Below, piece after piece: positions 55,701 through 64,000 of a DNA stretch of 64,000 nt. Every line of letters begins with the position of its first letter. The stretch's first letter is position 1. The notes below the pieces were generated by a model, which saw nothing but the letters and a program-made list of their open reading frames with translations, had not been told where the DNA came from and made no database searches. The DNA lies in assembly GCF_009177095.1 (NCBI RefSeq), contig NZ_AP021861.1, forward strand, positions 992,001-1,056,000, written 5' to 3'. Position numbers and translations under genes: made by a program. The DNA comes from Lacipirellula parvula. Its GTDB lineage: Bacteria > Planctomycetota > Planctomycetia > Pirellulales > Lacipirellulaceae.

Positions 55701-56229
55701 CGAGTGGAGCTGGGGCCGGCAGCCGACGCAGGGGCAAGACCAGCTCGAAGAATGGACAAATGCGACTTCCGCGCCGGAACTGCCTGCCTCGACGAACGAG
55801 TACCTGTACAGTGCGTTCGACTCGCCGGCGGCGGCCGATGTGCAACTGGTTCGCCGTGCGTGGTTGATTATCGCCGCCGGCGCAGGAGCGCTCGCCGTCG
55901 GTTTGGTCGCTCTCTACACGAACCTTGGTCGCACCGCCGGTTTCTGGCTCGCCGCCATGATTGCCGCGGTCGCTTCGCTCGCCGCCTACCCCGAAGCCGC
56001 CGTCATGCTCGTGCAGGCGATCTTCCTGGGCGGCGCGTTCACGATTGTTTCACTGCTCACGCGTTGGCTATTGGCCGATGTTCGCATCCGCCGTTCGGCG
56101 CCCCCGGCCCCGCCGAGTTCCGTCGCCAGTCTGACGGCGACGCAGCCGTGGCTCGGCGAACGCCCCGACGATTCCATCGTCGCGACGACTTCCGGCTCGA
56201 CGCGCCAAGTCAGCGGGACGTCGCCATGA
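52750..56229 (+). CDS. Giant exported membrane-anchored protein, unit A
   Basis: 1159 residues from GTG 52750 (or 1167 from TTG 52726). A signal peptide comes first (LRLFLAAFVLAVGSSPLRAQ), then a Pro/Ala linker and VFFLPDANGNLRRVLGYRYEDF. About 900 residues of beta-rich sequence follow, with recurring blocks such as VEVELPAAATSHVDF. Membrane helices are at about 1036-1112 and a short cytoplasmic tail ends the protein. No recognised domain. The gene overlaps the next by ATGA. Confidence 0.8.
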   Translation: MPWLRLFLAAFVLAVGSSPLRAQEAVPETPPAVVPAGLPPTVTAPPVAAPAPAPATVVPTTPSPGALGPDVFFLPDANGNLRRVLGYRYEDFFQSWRAAQSQQDEVRQPEFALLDLSANATAEEDFVAIDLRIEVEIQSSNWVEVPLQLGALIIDNWKSGGKDSRDFILFDPVRQSYVAWIQGKPGDRREIELTGKLIVQRDGDSRQLEVELPAAATSHVDFTSSGEVEIEAPKLAIHSTVTADDGRYTSQIEGAKGRLALRWGPRVVEQFDRAATLSAGVDATATIDPGRITYEAVVALRSFGEPLDRVRIRLPRGAAAASLPAGAGYELIPIASTSGRNGSSLVEVRFDQPSATPPPVRLVAEQTGGADAAAPMTATPFEVVGAFRQRNQLVIRVNELLHADFHGEGRIEQIDPLELPENLRTPAPLAAFSGAGADWELAISTQPRQRKVRVTPTYAMNLGSHGATLDVTLDYQFLGGRTFELRADLRGWELTEQPIESGGVVDLIEQHVTPAGVLVLPLKESDLQQTRVRFTLRREAGLGLHDLPLPQLLEAYTLPGVLSVSCDDAWRATVQVENSSGITSAESNGPTNGTANGVANGAAATPASAIAATPALDVPATPPSRRDAAARRFQIFLERPRVAIDVSEREQSIAVDSTVDGKLADGRLEVEQRLRYDIAFQPASELTATIPAALSSNSAFQLLLDGQPLPATAFEIQPLSATATATELSRRLVVRLPRATVGRTVLQLRSAYAIDESQQTGRAKITLPLAIPALPAATRANIASAAGQARVALWSDAETEPWRSIAPDSTGVGIDQQPTLLQASAAKPVGELSLRLEPALGDAPAEVRCDATWVQTWVVGGQRQDRFVYRFRTSAPQVELVLPEDFEGRPLEAVLDGQVIPADRSGARLTVVLPQGDGLQTHTLELRRHAPQRIAATTGLSASFPMMENVQGTRPFFWQLIVPRDMSVVTTPAGMNGEYKLGWREWSWGRQPTQGQDQLEEWTNATSAPELPASTNEYLYSAFDSPAAADVQLVRRAWLIIAAGAGALAVGLVALYTNLGRTAGFWLAAMIAAVASLAAYPEAAVMLVQAIFLGGAFTIVSLLTRWLLADVRIRRSAPPAPPSSVASLTATQPWLGERPDDSIVATTSGSTRQVSGTSP

Positions 56230-59200
56230 GCTGCGCGCGCCGTTGGTTGCTCCTGGCATTGATCGCGACGTTTGCAGCGCCGTCGTCTCGCTCCGCCGTC
56301 GCTCAGCTGGCGCCCTCGCCAGCCGCAAACGCCGCCCCCGCGACGGCGATCGAGTATCGCCGCGTGTTCGTGCCGGCTGATCGCACCGCCGATTGGCCGA
56401 CCGGCGGTGCGCAGTTCCTGCCGATCGAACGGAAGGAATTTGAGCGTTTGGTCGAGCAAGCCGAACAACGCCGCCAGTTGGACCGAGTCGGTGGAGCGCA
56501 GCTCGAGTCTGCGGAGTACACGGCCCGCTTGGCCGAAGGGGATGCTCTTACTGGCTCTGCCAAGCTGGCAGTAAAGCTGGTTGAGACCAAGACGCCGGCC
56601 GTCTTGTCGCTTGCCCCTTGGAACGCCGTGTTACTACGAGCACGCTGGCAGAACTCGGCGGCCGAGTCGTCTCCGGCCACGATCGGTTTGTGGACGGCCG
56701 CGGCGGGATCTCCAGCCAAATACGGCTTGCTCGTCGAGCGAACCGGTGCGGTCGAAATCGACTGGCAACTGGCCGTGGAGCGCCAAGCCAACGAACTTGA
56801 ATACCTGCTCGAACTCCCGAACGCCGTCACGCAGCGACTGACGCTGGAACTTCCGCCAGGGGCCGCGCCGTCGATCGCCACGGGACAATTGATTGCAGGC
56901 CCCGTGGCCGCGCCCGGCGGAAATCAGCGGTGGGTGTTTCAACTCGCCGGCGGCGGCGAGCATCGCATCCGCATCAGCCGGCCGATGGCCGCCGGCGTTG
57001 CCGAGGCACTTGATGCGACCGCGTCGCTGCCGCTCGCGGCGATGACGGAGGCGTATCACCTCACCCCCGATGGCGCCGACTACGAAGGCGAACTCCGTCT
57101 TCAACCACGCGGGACGCCGCTCACTGAGTTGCGTCTGCAGACCCCGCCTTCGCTGCACATCGCCGAAATCAGCGTTGATCGACAAATCGTCGAATGGCGG
57201 CGCGATCCCGACGAAGCCGGCGTCATCACGGCCTTGTTGCCAGCGCGGCCGAGCGGCGTCGGCGACGCTGCGGTTGTCGTGACGATTCGCGGCGCCGCGG
57301 CGGCGAACTTCGAATCGGCGTGGAAGTTGCCGAACATCGTGGCGGAGCAAGTTTTTTGGACCGAAGGAACGACGACGCTCTGGATCGATCCGGCGCTCGA
57401 GCTCCGCGCGATCACCCCGCGCGAGTGTAGTTTGCTCAACGTCGTTGGGGTTGGCAGCGGCGCCGCGGGCGAGGTGTATCGGCTGCAGTCGTGGTCGTCC
57501 GCCGCGGCGGCGGAAATTGTCGTTGGCGATCGTCGCGAGGTTGGGCATGCTCGCAGCGCCACAGTCGCGGAATTTTCGGACCGCGAAATCGTTGCTCGCA
57601 GCCGTACCGTTTTCTGGGCGGAGGGGGGGCGTACGTTCCATGTGATCGCGCCTTTGGTTGCTGATTGGAACATCGAGTTGGTCGAGGGGGCGCCGGCCGA
57701 CGCGATTGTCGAATGGCACGTCGAAGAGGGCGAGCACCGCCAGCTCCACTTGCAGTTACGGCGTTCCCCGACCGCGGCCGAGCCGCTGACCGTCGCGATC
57801 TCCGCCCGCAAACCATGGCGGGCTTGGACGCGGATGGCGACGCTCGGCGATTTAGAGTTTGTCCGATTCCCGAGCGCCGGAGACCAACGCTGGTTACTGG
57901 TCAAGGATCGACGCGGTAATCAAATCATCCCCGACGCCGAGCTTGCCGACGCCGTCGCTGCGGCCGCTGCGTTGCCTGTCGACGCTCAGCCGCTGTTGGG
58001 CGACGCCGTCAGCGGCCTGCTACTCGACTTGAACGACGCCGATCCCGCGTCGCTCGTCACCGTCGCCTCGACGGCGGCGCGGTTCGCGGCCGAGGCGCGG
58101 CTCGATCTGACCGCGGCAGCCGCTGGTTACGAACAACGGGCCGAATTTCTTTGCCGGCCGCTCGCTGGCTCGCTCGTCGAACTGAGGTTGCTGGCTCAGC
58201 GGCCGCTCCCTGCCGACGCTGAGTGGGATCTCGAATCGGGCGAAGTGCTCAGCGTTGAACCGATCGCCAATGCGACGGCTCCTCCGCCGAATACGGCCGC
58301 AACGGCCGACGGAGCGAAGGCCCCCGTGCAGTATCGCTTGAGGCTGCCTCAAGCGCGCACGGCGCCATTTCGGTTTCACGTTACTTGGCGTAGCGCTGCG
58401 GCGTCGGACGCCGTCGTAAACCAGCTGACGCTGCCCGATGCCGAGAATTGGCAAGCGTGGGCGATCTTCCGCGGCCGTGCGGAGGCGGTGGACGTCGATT
58501 CCCGCGGCGCCGCCGCTGCTCCCGTGCTGCCTCCTGCAGCCGCCGGTCAATTGCCAGCGCTCGCCTGCCTCCGCTTGGGCGATGATCCTGCCATGTTGAT
58601 CGCCGACGCTCCCGGGTTTACCACCCGTCTGCTGACGACTCAAGCGTTTCCTCCTGCAGCCGCGGCAGCGGCGAATCAGCTGCAGCCAACGGAAAAGCCA
58701 GCGAGCGAGACTGAAAATAAGCCCGCACAAACGGGCGTCATTGCATGGAGTTGCCATGCTCAAACGCAGCAGCTCGCGGACGGCACGCAAAGCCATCGCA
58801 TCGTTTACGCCGTTGAGTCTCCGCAACCCACCGACGTCCAGCTGACGGCGCCTGCAGGCGCATCGTTTGTTTCCGTTGCGGTCGACGGTCACGCGCTCGT
58901 CGCCGCGCCGGCAGTCGTCTCCCATCGCGTCCGCTTTCAACTTCCTGGCGTTGCCGCTCGCCAAGCGCTCGTCGTCCAGTTGGAAAGAAAGATCGCACCG
59001 CTCGAACGCCATGCTCAAATCGAACCCGCGCTACCGGAGGCGTCGTTTCCCGTCGTCCGCGGCACCTGGAACCTCCGCTGGCCGGCCGCATACAACGCCG
59101 TCGCCCAGGACGGCTCCGTCGCGAGCGCGAAGCGAGCCGGTCTCGCCGCGGCGAGCGTCTCGGCGAACGATTGGCTGGCGCGATTGTTCGGTCCGGTGTC

Positions 59201-62200
59201 TGGTCGCGGCGGCGAACGTTGGTACGACGGCATGCTGCTGGCCCACGTCGACGCCGCCTCGCCGGTAATTCCTGCCACTTCGACGCGGCTGGCCGCGCCC
59301 GGCGGCTGGACGACGCTCACGCAGTCTTTCGTTGACCATCCCGCGCCGGTCGCCCTGCGTCTGGCGAGCGGCGAACAAGCCAACTGGCACGTTGCGTGGC
59401 TGATCGCCGCCGTCGCTTCCGCCTGGCTGTGGGCTCGCTCGCGTCGCGGCGTCGTCACACTCGCCGCTGCTGCCGCCGCAATCTGCTTGACGGTTCCGCT
59501 GCCGCTCGTCCCCTTGCCGCAAGCGGTGTTCTTAGGGGTGCTCACCGGCGCCGTCGTCCGCCAATCGGTCAGCTTCCTGACGCGGCAGCGCCGCGAGACC
59601 GATCGCTCGCTCGCCGCCCACGCGGCGGTCCTGTTGTCCTTGACGTTAGGCTGGCAGGCATTGGTCGAAGAGAACGCAGCAGCCGCTCAAGAAACGGCGC
59701 CGCCGCAAGTCTTCTTCCCCGTCGATGATCAGGGGCAACCTGTCGGCGACGACGTTTACGTTCCCGCCCCGATGGCCGCGAGCCTGCTGCCGACTACGGC
59801 CGGCGTGGCCGAGTCCGCTACCTTGGTCGATGCGAACTACCAAGTCGAGCTCGAACCGTCGGCAGGCGTCAACCAGATCGTCGCGACGCGAGTCGTTCTC
59901 CGTTTTCGTTGGAAATCAGAACGCACGAACGCCGTCGTCGAACTTCCGCTCCACGCAGCAGACGGATTGTGGGATGCCGCTCAGTTTCTTCTCGACGGTC
60001 AGCCGATTACGCCGAGTTGGAACGTGGCGGGAACCTCTATCGCTTTCACGCTGGCAAAGTCGGGCGATCATGAACTCACGGCGCGCATGACTCCCGTCGC
60101 TGCATCGTCATCGGCGGCGCAGGTCTCGCGGCTGCAACTTTCCGTTCCGCCGCTGGCGGGCGGGACGCTCGAGGTGCTCCATCCAGCCGGCCTGATGGCC
60201 GTGCACGCGACTGCCGCTACGCATGTCGCCAGCGAATCGAGCGCTGCCCGGACCCTGTTACGACTGGCGCCCGCCGAGACGCTCGACCTCGTCTGGCCTG
60301 CTCGGCTTGCGAACGACGGCGCCGCGATCGCCGTCGAACAACTTTCGCTGCTGGAGGTCGATCCCGCGGCCGCGCGCCTCGACGTGCGGTTGCGGCTCAG
60401 CGGCGACGGCGCCGTCGACGCCATTCGGCTGCTCGCATCGCCGCAGCTGAAGCTCCTGCCGCTGCCGGAAGGTTCGCCGCTCGAAATCTCGCCGAGTTCG
60501 CTGAGCGAAGCGAATCAACCAGGGCTAGTGGAGCTTCGCTTTCGCTCGGCCGCGACGTTGCCGCAAACGGTCGCGTTGCAGTTCCAATTGCAGCGCACCC
60601 TCTCGGTCGGCCGCATCGACTACCCGTGGGTCGACGTGTTAGGGATGAATGTTCGTTTGCGTCATTTTGCGGTGATCGCCGATCCGCGGTTGCGGGTTCG
60701 CGACAACGCCGGCGCCGGCCTGGCGCCCGTCAGCCCTGCCGAACTCGAACCATTGTGGGGGCCGGCTGTTTCCGCCTCGTCGCTGCAGTACGCCGCGTCC
60801 GTGGCTAACCCGCAGTGGTCGCTAGACGTAACGCCTACTCCGCCGCGATTTTCGTCGCGCGAGTCGCTCGAACTCCACTGCGATGATCACGATGTGCGCG
60901 TCGTGTACACGGCGGCGATCGCCGAGCTAGGCGGCGAGTTGCTTGCTCATCGTTTGTCCGTTGCGCCTGAACTGCAAATCGAACAAGTCTCCGTCACGCT
61001 TGAAGGCGTTGGCGGCGACATTCCCGTACGTTGGGCGCGTCCGCGGCCAGATCAGGTGCAGCTCTTCCTCAGTCGGCCGCTCACCGAATCCCACGTCATT
61101 CGCGTTGCCGGACGGCTGCACGACATGATCGTGGCGACGCCCCCCGCCGCCGCAACGGCCGACGCGGGTACGCTTCCTGCGATCGAGCGTCGCGTCCAAG
61201 TGCCGCGAATTGGCCTCGAAGCGAGTCCGACGGCGCCGATTGATTTGCTTCTGTTCCGCGCGAGCGACCTGCTCGTCGGCTGGGCGGACGCAGCGCCGCC
61301 AGCGAAAGCAACGCCCGTCCCGGTCGATTCGAACCAAGGCCTGCTCGTTGGGCAGTACGCCCTGGCCCGCGGAGCCGCCGCGTTGCCGGAACTTGTCATC
61401 AGTCCCAACAACGCCGAGTTCGACGCCGACGCGCTGCTTATGCTCGAACTCGATCCCGCTGAAACTGTCGCCGAGTGCCGCCTGCGAGGCGAGGCGAGCC
61501 GCGGCCTCGTCGATACGATCGAGTTGATCGTCGACAAGAACTGGCGGGGCCCGTTCGCCGCCGATCAAGGCGCCCGCGTCACAGTGCGCGATCTGCCGGC
61601 CGATCCTGATCGCCAACTCCTGGAAGTTCGCTTGGCCGCCCCGGTTGCGGCGGGCGGTTCGTTCGGGGTGCGCGTCCGCGGGCCTGTCTCACTGGAAACC
61701 GACCAACGTATTCGCTTTCCTTCCTTCCGCATCGCGAATGCCAAGCAGCAACAGGCGTTTCTCGTGTTGCCCCCCACCGCGGGCAATCTCACGGCGGAGT
61801 GGACGCTCCGCGGTCTGCAACCGCAGCGACTGCCGAAAGAGCTCACTACCGCGCTGGGAGTGGAAAAGTCACCGCAAGCGTACCGCGTTTTGCGCGAGCG
61901 GTTCATCGCCGAGCAGCGAGTTTTCCCCGATGCGATGCGCGTCGCTGCGTATCGACAGGCCGAGAATCGCCTCGAGATCGACGCCGCGGGGCATGTGGCC
62001 GCACAATCGCAACTGATCGTCCAAGCCGGCGGCGGCGACGTCTGTCGCGTCACGCTTCCGGCTGGCGCGGAGCTTGAGTACGCCTCCGTTGACGGCGTAC
62101 CGCAGGCGGCGCCAACGGTCGCCGACGGCGTCTGGCAGGCGCCCGCCGGTTCCAGGTTCCTGCCGCGAGTGTTTCTGCTGAGCTATCGCTTGCCACGCGC

Positions 62201-62888
62201 GAGCATGAAGTCGTCGCGGCACTTTTCTGTGCCGCAAGTCGCCGTCGACGGCCGCACGTTCGCGCCGCAACGGTCGCTGTGGCAAGTCGTCGACGCACGT
62301 TCGGTCGAATCGACCGCCAAGGCCAAGCCGCTCGGCGCCGCCGAATTTGCCGCCGCCGCACGCCGCGGCCAGATCGACGCCTTCCTCGACGCCTACCCGT
62401 TGGCGTCGCAGCTCGCGGAGTGGGAACTGCAACTCTGGCGGCAACCCTGGTTCGATCGACTCGACGCGACGGCTGCGAGCGACGATCCCGAAGCCTGGAC
62501 GCGATTGCGCGAGCGTTTCGGCAGAAGCTCGTCTTCCAAGAAACCGCCGGCAGACGTAGCCGATGCGCGGGAGCTTCCGTCGCACGAATCGTTGCTCGCG
62601 CGTCATTTCCAAGGCGACGATGAGGGCGCGCTGGAGTTAGTTCCGCAACGCGAGCCCCTTCCTTACTTCCGTTGGTTCGGCGCGTTCGCCCTTGTCGCCG
62701 CGATCGGCTTCGTCTGGCGGCACCCCGTAGCGACGCATACGATCGCGCTGCCGGTCCGCCGCTGGCCCTACGCCGCCGTCGCTGCCGCGGGCGCGCTCTG
62801 GTGGTGGTACCTCACCCCCGCCCTCCCGGGCCTCGCGATCACCGCCGTCGCCGTGATCGCGTATTGGAAGTCCCGCAAGACGCTGTGA
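56226..62888 (+). CDS. Giant exported membrane-anchored protein, fused units B and C
   Basis: 2220 residues. ATG 56226 overlaps the previous stop (ATGA) and starts a signal peptide, CARRWLLLALIATFAAPSSRSAVAQ. Unit B (about 1-1128) ends with membrane helices at about 1057-1110. There follows a signal-like stretch (HAAVLLSLTLGWQALVEENA) and QVFFPVDDQGQPVGDDVYVP, resembling the start of the mature part of the preceding protein; unit C (about 1130-2220) ends with helices and the basic tail YWKSRKTL. Together with the preceding protein it forms three similar units of about 1,100 residues. No known domain is recognised. Confidence 0.78.
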   Translation: MSCARRWLLLALIATFAAPSSRSAVAQLAPSPAANAAPATAIEYRRVFVPADRTADWPTGGAQFLPIERKEFERLVEQAEQRRQLDRVGGAQLESAEYTARLAEGDALTGSAKLAVKLVETKTPAVLSLAPWNAVLLRARWQNSAAESSPATIGLWTAAAGSPAKYGLLVERTGAVEIDWQLAVERQANELEYLLELPNAVTQRLTLELPPGAAPSIATGQLIAGPVAAPGGNQRWVFQLAGGGEHRIRISRPMAAGVAEALDATASLPLAAMTEAYHLTPDGADYEGELRLQPRGTPLTELRLQTPPSLHIAEISVDRQIVEWRRDPDEAGVITALLPARPSGVGDAAVVVTIRGAAAANFESAWKLPNIVAEQVFWTEGTTTLWIDPALELRAITPRECSLLNVVGVGSGAAGEVYRLQSWSSAAAAEIVVGDRREVGHARSATVAEFSDREIVARSRTVFWAEGGRTFHVIAPLVADWNIELVEGAPADAIVEWHVEEGEHRQLHLQLRRSPTAAEPLTVAISARKPWRAWTRMATLGDLEFVRFPSAGDQRWLLVKDRRGNQIIPDAELADAVAAAAALPVDAQPLLGDAVSGLLLDLNDADPASLVTVASTAARFAAEARLDLTAAAAGYEQRAEFLCRPLAGSLVELRLLAQRPLPADAEWDLESGEVLSVEPIANATAPPPNTAATADGAKAPVQYRLRLPQARTAPFRFHVTWRSAAASDAVVNQLTLPDAENWQAWAIFRGRAEAVDVDSRGAAAAPVLPPAAAGQLPALACLRLGDDPAMLIADAPGFTTRLLTTQAFPPAAAAAANQLQPTEKPASETENKPAQTGVIAWSCHAQTQQLADGTQSHRIVYAVESPQPTDVQLTAPAGASFVSVAVDGHALVAAPAVVSHRVRFQLPGVAARQALVVQLERKIAPLERHAQIEPALPEASFPVVRGTWNLRWPAAYNAVAQDGSVASAKRAGLAAASVSANDWLARLFGPVSGRGGERWYDGMLLAHVDAASPVIPATSTRLAAPGGWTTLTQSFVDHPAPVALRLASGEQANWHVAWLIAAVASAWLWARSRRGVVTLAAAAAAICLTVPLPLVPLPQAVFLGVLTGAVVRQSVSFLTRQRRETDRSLAAHAAVLLSLTLGWQALVEENAAAAQETAPPQVFFPVDDQGQPVGDDVYVPAPMAASLLPTTAGVAESATLVDANYQVELEPSAGVNQIVATRVVLRFRWKSERTNAVVELPLHAADGLWDAAQFLLDGQPITPSWNVAGTSIAFTLAKSGDHELTARMTPVAASSSAAQVSRLQLSVPPLAGGTLEVLHPAGLMAVHATAATHVASESSAARTLLRLAPAETLDLVWPARLANDGAAIAVEQLSLLEVDPAAARLDVRLRLSGDGAVDAIRLLASPQLKLLPLPEGSPLEISPSSLSEANQPGLVELRFRSAATLPQTVALQFQLQRTLSVGRIDYPWVDVLGMNVRLRHFAVIADPRLRVRDNAGAGLAPVSPAELEPLWGPAVSASSLQYAASVANPQWSLDVTPTPPRFSSRESLELHCDDHDVRVVYTAAIAELGGELLAHRLSVAPELQIEQVSVTLEGVGGDIPVRWARPRPDQVQLFLSRPLTESHVIRVAGRLHDMIVATPPAAATADAGTLPAIERRVQVPRIGLEASPTAPIDLLLFRASDLLVGWADAAPPAKATPVPVDSNQGLLVGQYALARGAAALPELVISPNNAEFDADALLMLELDPAETVAECRLRGEASRGLVDTIELIVDKNWRGPFAADQGARVTVRDLPADPDRQLLEVRLAAPVAAGGSFGVRVRGPVSLETDQRIRFPSFRIANAKQQQAFLVLPPTAGNLTAEWTLRGLQPQRLPKELTTALGVEKSPQAYRVLRERFIAEQRVFPDAMRVAAYRQAENRLEIDAAGHVAAQSQLIVQAGGGDVCRVTLPAGAELEYASVDGVPQAAPTVADGVWQAPAGSRFLPRVFLLSYRLPRASMKSSRHFSVPQVAVDGRTFAPQRSLWQVVDARSVESTAKAKPLGAAEFAAAARRGQIDAFLDAYPLASQLAEWELQLWRQPWFDRLDATAASDDPEAWTRLRERFGRSSSSKKPPADVADARELPSHESLLARHFQGDDEGALELVPQREPLPYFRWFGAFALVAAIGFVWRHPVATHTIALPVRRWPYAAVAAAGALWWWYLTPALPGLAITAVAVIAYWKSRKTL

Positions 62889-62926
62889 TCGAAGCAACTT
62901 CTTTCAGCTTGCGATGGGACTTTCTT

Positions 62927-63202
62927 TCAGCGGATACGAATGCCGCACAGATGCAAGATCAGCGTCAATACGAACCACACTAGAAACAACGATCCAAGGC
63001 CGCCCACACCCACGCACCACCAGGCCCGCCATTTTCCATAGAGCATGCCGTCGGCGCGGCGAATTGCCCGCAGCGCGTCGATGCCGATAATAAGAGAGTA
63101 AAGTGAGCCGATTCCGCACAGCCAGACGAATGAAAAAATCACGCCGCGATAGAGCCGTGCACTTATTCGTTGTTGCTCGGCCAGGAGTTCAGTATCTGTC
63201 AT
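62927..63202 (-). CDS. Small two-helix membrane protein
   Basis: 91 residues with helices at about 19-45 (GVIFSFVWLCGIGSLYSLIIGID) and 63-88 (VGVGGLGSLFLVWFVLTLILHL), and a charged N-terminus. No family recognised. The gene converges with the giant-protein operon, with 38 bp between the stops. Confidence 0.7.
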   Translation of the reverse strand: MTDTELLAEQQRISARLYRGVIFSFVWLCGIGSLYSLIIGIDALRAIRRADGMLYGKWRAWWCVGVGGLGSLFLVWFVLTLILHLCGIRIR

Positions 63203-63377
63203 CGCCCGCCGATTAGCTTGGTGTGATTAAGTAGCTAAGCAGTAGTCAGAATGTCGCGGTGCGAGTATCTGCAGCCTTCCGCGAACATATAAATTTCACT
63301 CCAGTGTCGCTATTTAACCAAATGGATACGGCGTTGTCTACTTAATGTTAGCGAGCGTCATGCCTCGCCAATATCGG

Positions 63378-63399
63378 ACTGGTCGCTTCAGCGACCAGT
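63378..63399. repeat. Hairpin after the ndh gene
   Basis: ACTGGTCGCT-TC-AGCGACCAGT, 10-bp stem, 7 bp after the ndh stop; flanking CGCCA/TGGCG extend the symmetry. No T-run, so termination is uncertain. Similar in style to the CCACTG...CAGTGG hairpin at 33352-33392. Confidence 0.65.
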
Positions 63400-63405
63400 G
63401 GCGTT

Positions 63406-64000
63406 TCAAGATTGATAGGCCGGCGGCCGCTGCACCACCGGCGCCGCCGCTTCCAAAATCTCCCGTCGATCGCCCCCGCGCGGCGGATAAATCCGCTCGC
63501 AGTTAATCACCCGCTTCGTCGCCTTCGCCGTGGCGCCGACCGCGACGACATGCCGATCCCACCCTTCGGTGTATAGCGCTCCCCACGGGCCAAGATCGAG
63601 CACGGTGACATACCAATCGATCCGCAGCGGCAACATTGGCAAGCCGAGCAGATCGCACACGACGTTGTGGCCCGCGAACCGCCCCATCGGCCGGCCATGT
63701 TGGCACGACATCACCGAGGCGTGCTGCTCGTCCATCATCGCCACCGCCGAATCGCCGGCAGCGAACACATGAGGCATGCCCTTCACTTGTAGGAACTCGT
63801 TGACCGGTAGCCGGCCGAGCCGGTCGCGCTGGACAGGAAAGAGTTCAGTCAGCTGATTAGCCCGCATCCCCGCGCACCACACGATCGTTCCCGCGGGAAT
63901 GAGTTCCCCCGATTCGAGCGTCGCCCCGGCAGCGCTCAATGCTGAGACGCGCACCCCAGTCCGCGTCTCGACGCCGAGCGCAGTGAGCGCCTCAGCGATT
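63406..64000 (-). CDS. ndh: Type II NADH dehydrogenase, C-terminal part (runs off the right edge)
   Basis: The last 198 codons of a FAD-dependent NADH:quinone oxidoreductase. LIPAGTIVWCAGMRAN, MPHVFAAGDSAVAMMD (FAD-binding GD motif) and CQHGRPMGRFAGHNVVCDLLGLP are diagnostic of this family. The frame is open to the window edge, so the NAD- and FAD-binding N-terminal parts are missing. It feeds electrons from NADH to quinone without pumping protons. Confidence 0.88.
   Translation of the reverse strand, partial: IAEALTALGVETRTGVRVSALSAAGATLESGELIPAGTIVWCAGMRANQLTELFPVQRDRLGRLPVNEFLQVKGMPHVFAAGDSAVAMMDEQHASVMSCQHGRPMGRFAGHNVVCDLLGLPMLPLRIDWYVTVLDLGPWGALYTEGWDRHVVAVGATAKATKRVINCERIYPPRGGDRREILEAAAPVVQRPPAYQS

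Noticed and set aside
55620-56225. Extension of the giant 2220-residue frame upstream to 55620
   Set aside because: It overlaps the C-terminal coding part of the preceding gene in another frame and lacks a signal peptide; the ATGA junction at 56226 followed by a signal peptide is far better.
1-64000. Prophage or insertion sequences
   Set aside because: No transposase, integrase or phage structural gene, and no target-site duplications around the repeats that I could see.

Overview
The window reads as chromosomal DNA of a planctomycete, most likely in or near the Pirellulales. The evidence is a DUF1559 pseudopilin, a PEP-CTERM/dockerin protein, a giant secreted protein with the 'LEPRQLLAG' N-terminal motif, a DUF1573 protein, an SHD1-type domain, high GC, few clear Shine-Dalgarno sites, and many intergenic hairpin repeats. 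I see no phage, insertion sequence, CRISPR array or rRNA.

Layout. 1-5.3 kb (minus): a K+-uptake kdp operon, with an unnamed 31-residue membrane peptide followed by kdpF, kdpA, kdpB, kdpC and the start of kdpD. 5.6-6.8 kb: glutamate dehydrogenase. 7.1-29.1 kb: a large carbohydrate-utilisation locus. Its left arm (minus, 14.66 to 7.17 kb) encodes a DUF4432 epimerase-like protein, a pseudopilin, a class III aminotransferase, a cupin sugar isomerase-like protein, a sugar-porter MFS permease and a secreted glycosidase-like protein. In its middle are a DhnA-type aldolase (plus) and a minus operon of DeoR regulator, ceramidase-like hydrolase and FGGY kinase. Its right arm (plus, 20.1-29.1 kb) encodes a PEP-CTERM protein, three more glycosidase-like proteins and an SGNH hydrolase. 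One promoter/operator-like sequence occurs upstream of the aldolase and again upstream of the deoR operon, tying these units into a likely regulon.

29.4-52.4 kb is mostly housekeeping: tRNA-Ser(GCU) with a strong terminator, holB, a zinc-ribbon membrane protein, tyrA-purL-purQ, a DUF1573 protein preceded by a highly structured 180-nt segment, an outer-membrane protein, protoporphyrinogen oxidase, three poorly known proteins, bipA/typA, a PAS-GAF-REC protein, a metallophosphoesterase, and an inositol-monophosphatase-family protein. 52.7-62.9 kb holds two translationally coupled genes for giant exported membrane-anchored proteins; the larger looks like a fusion of two units of the type encoded by the first. 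The window ends with a small membrane protein and the C-terminal part of a type II NADH dehydrogenase.

How it may work together (inference). The glycosidase-like proteins would free a sugar outside the cytoplasm, the MFS permease would import it, and the hydrolase, aminotransferase, epimerase, isomerase, kinase and aldolase would turn it into central metabolites under DeoR control. The hydrolase/aminotransferase pair, with gdhA nearby, suggests that the sugar carries an acylated or free amino group. The substrate cannot be read from the sequence.
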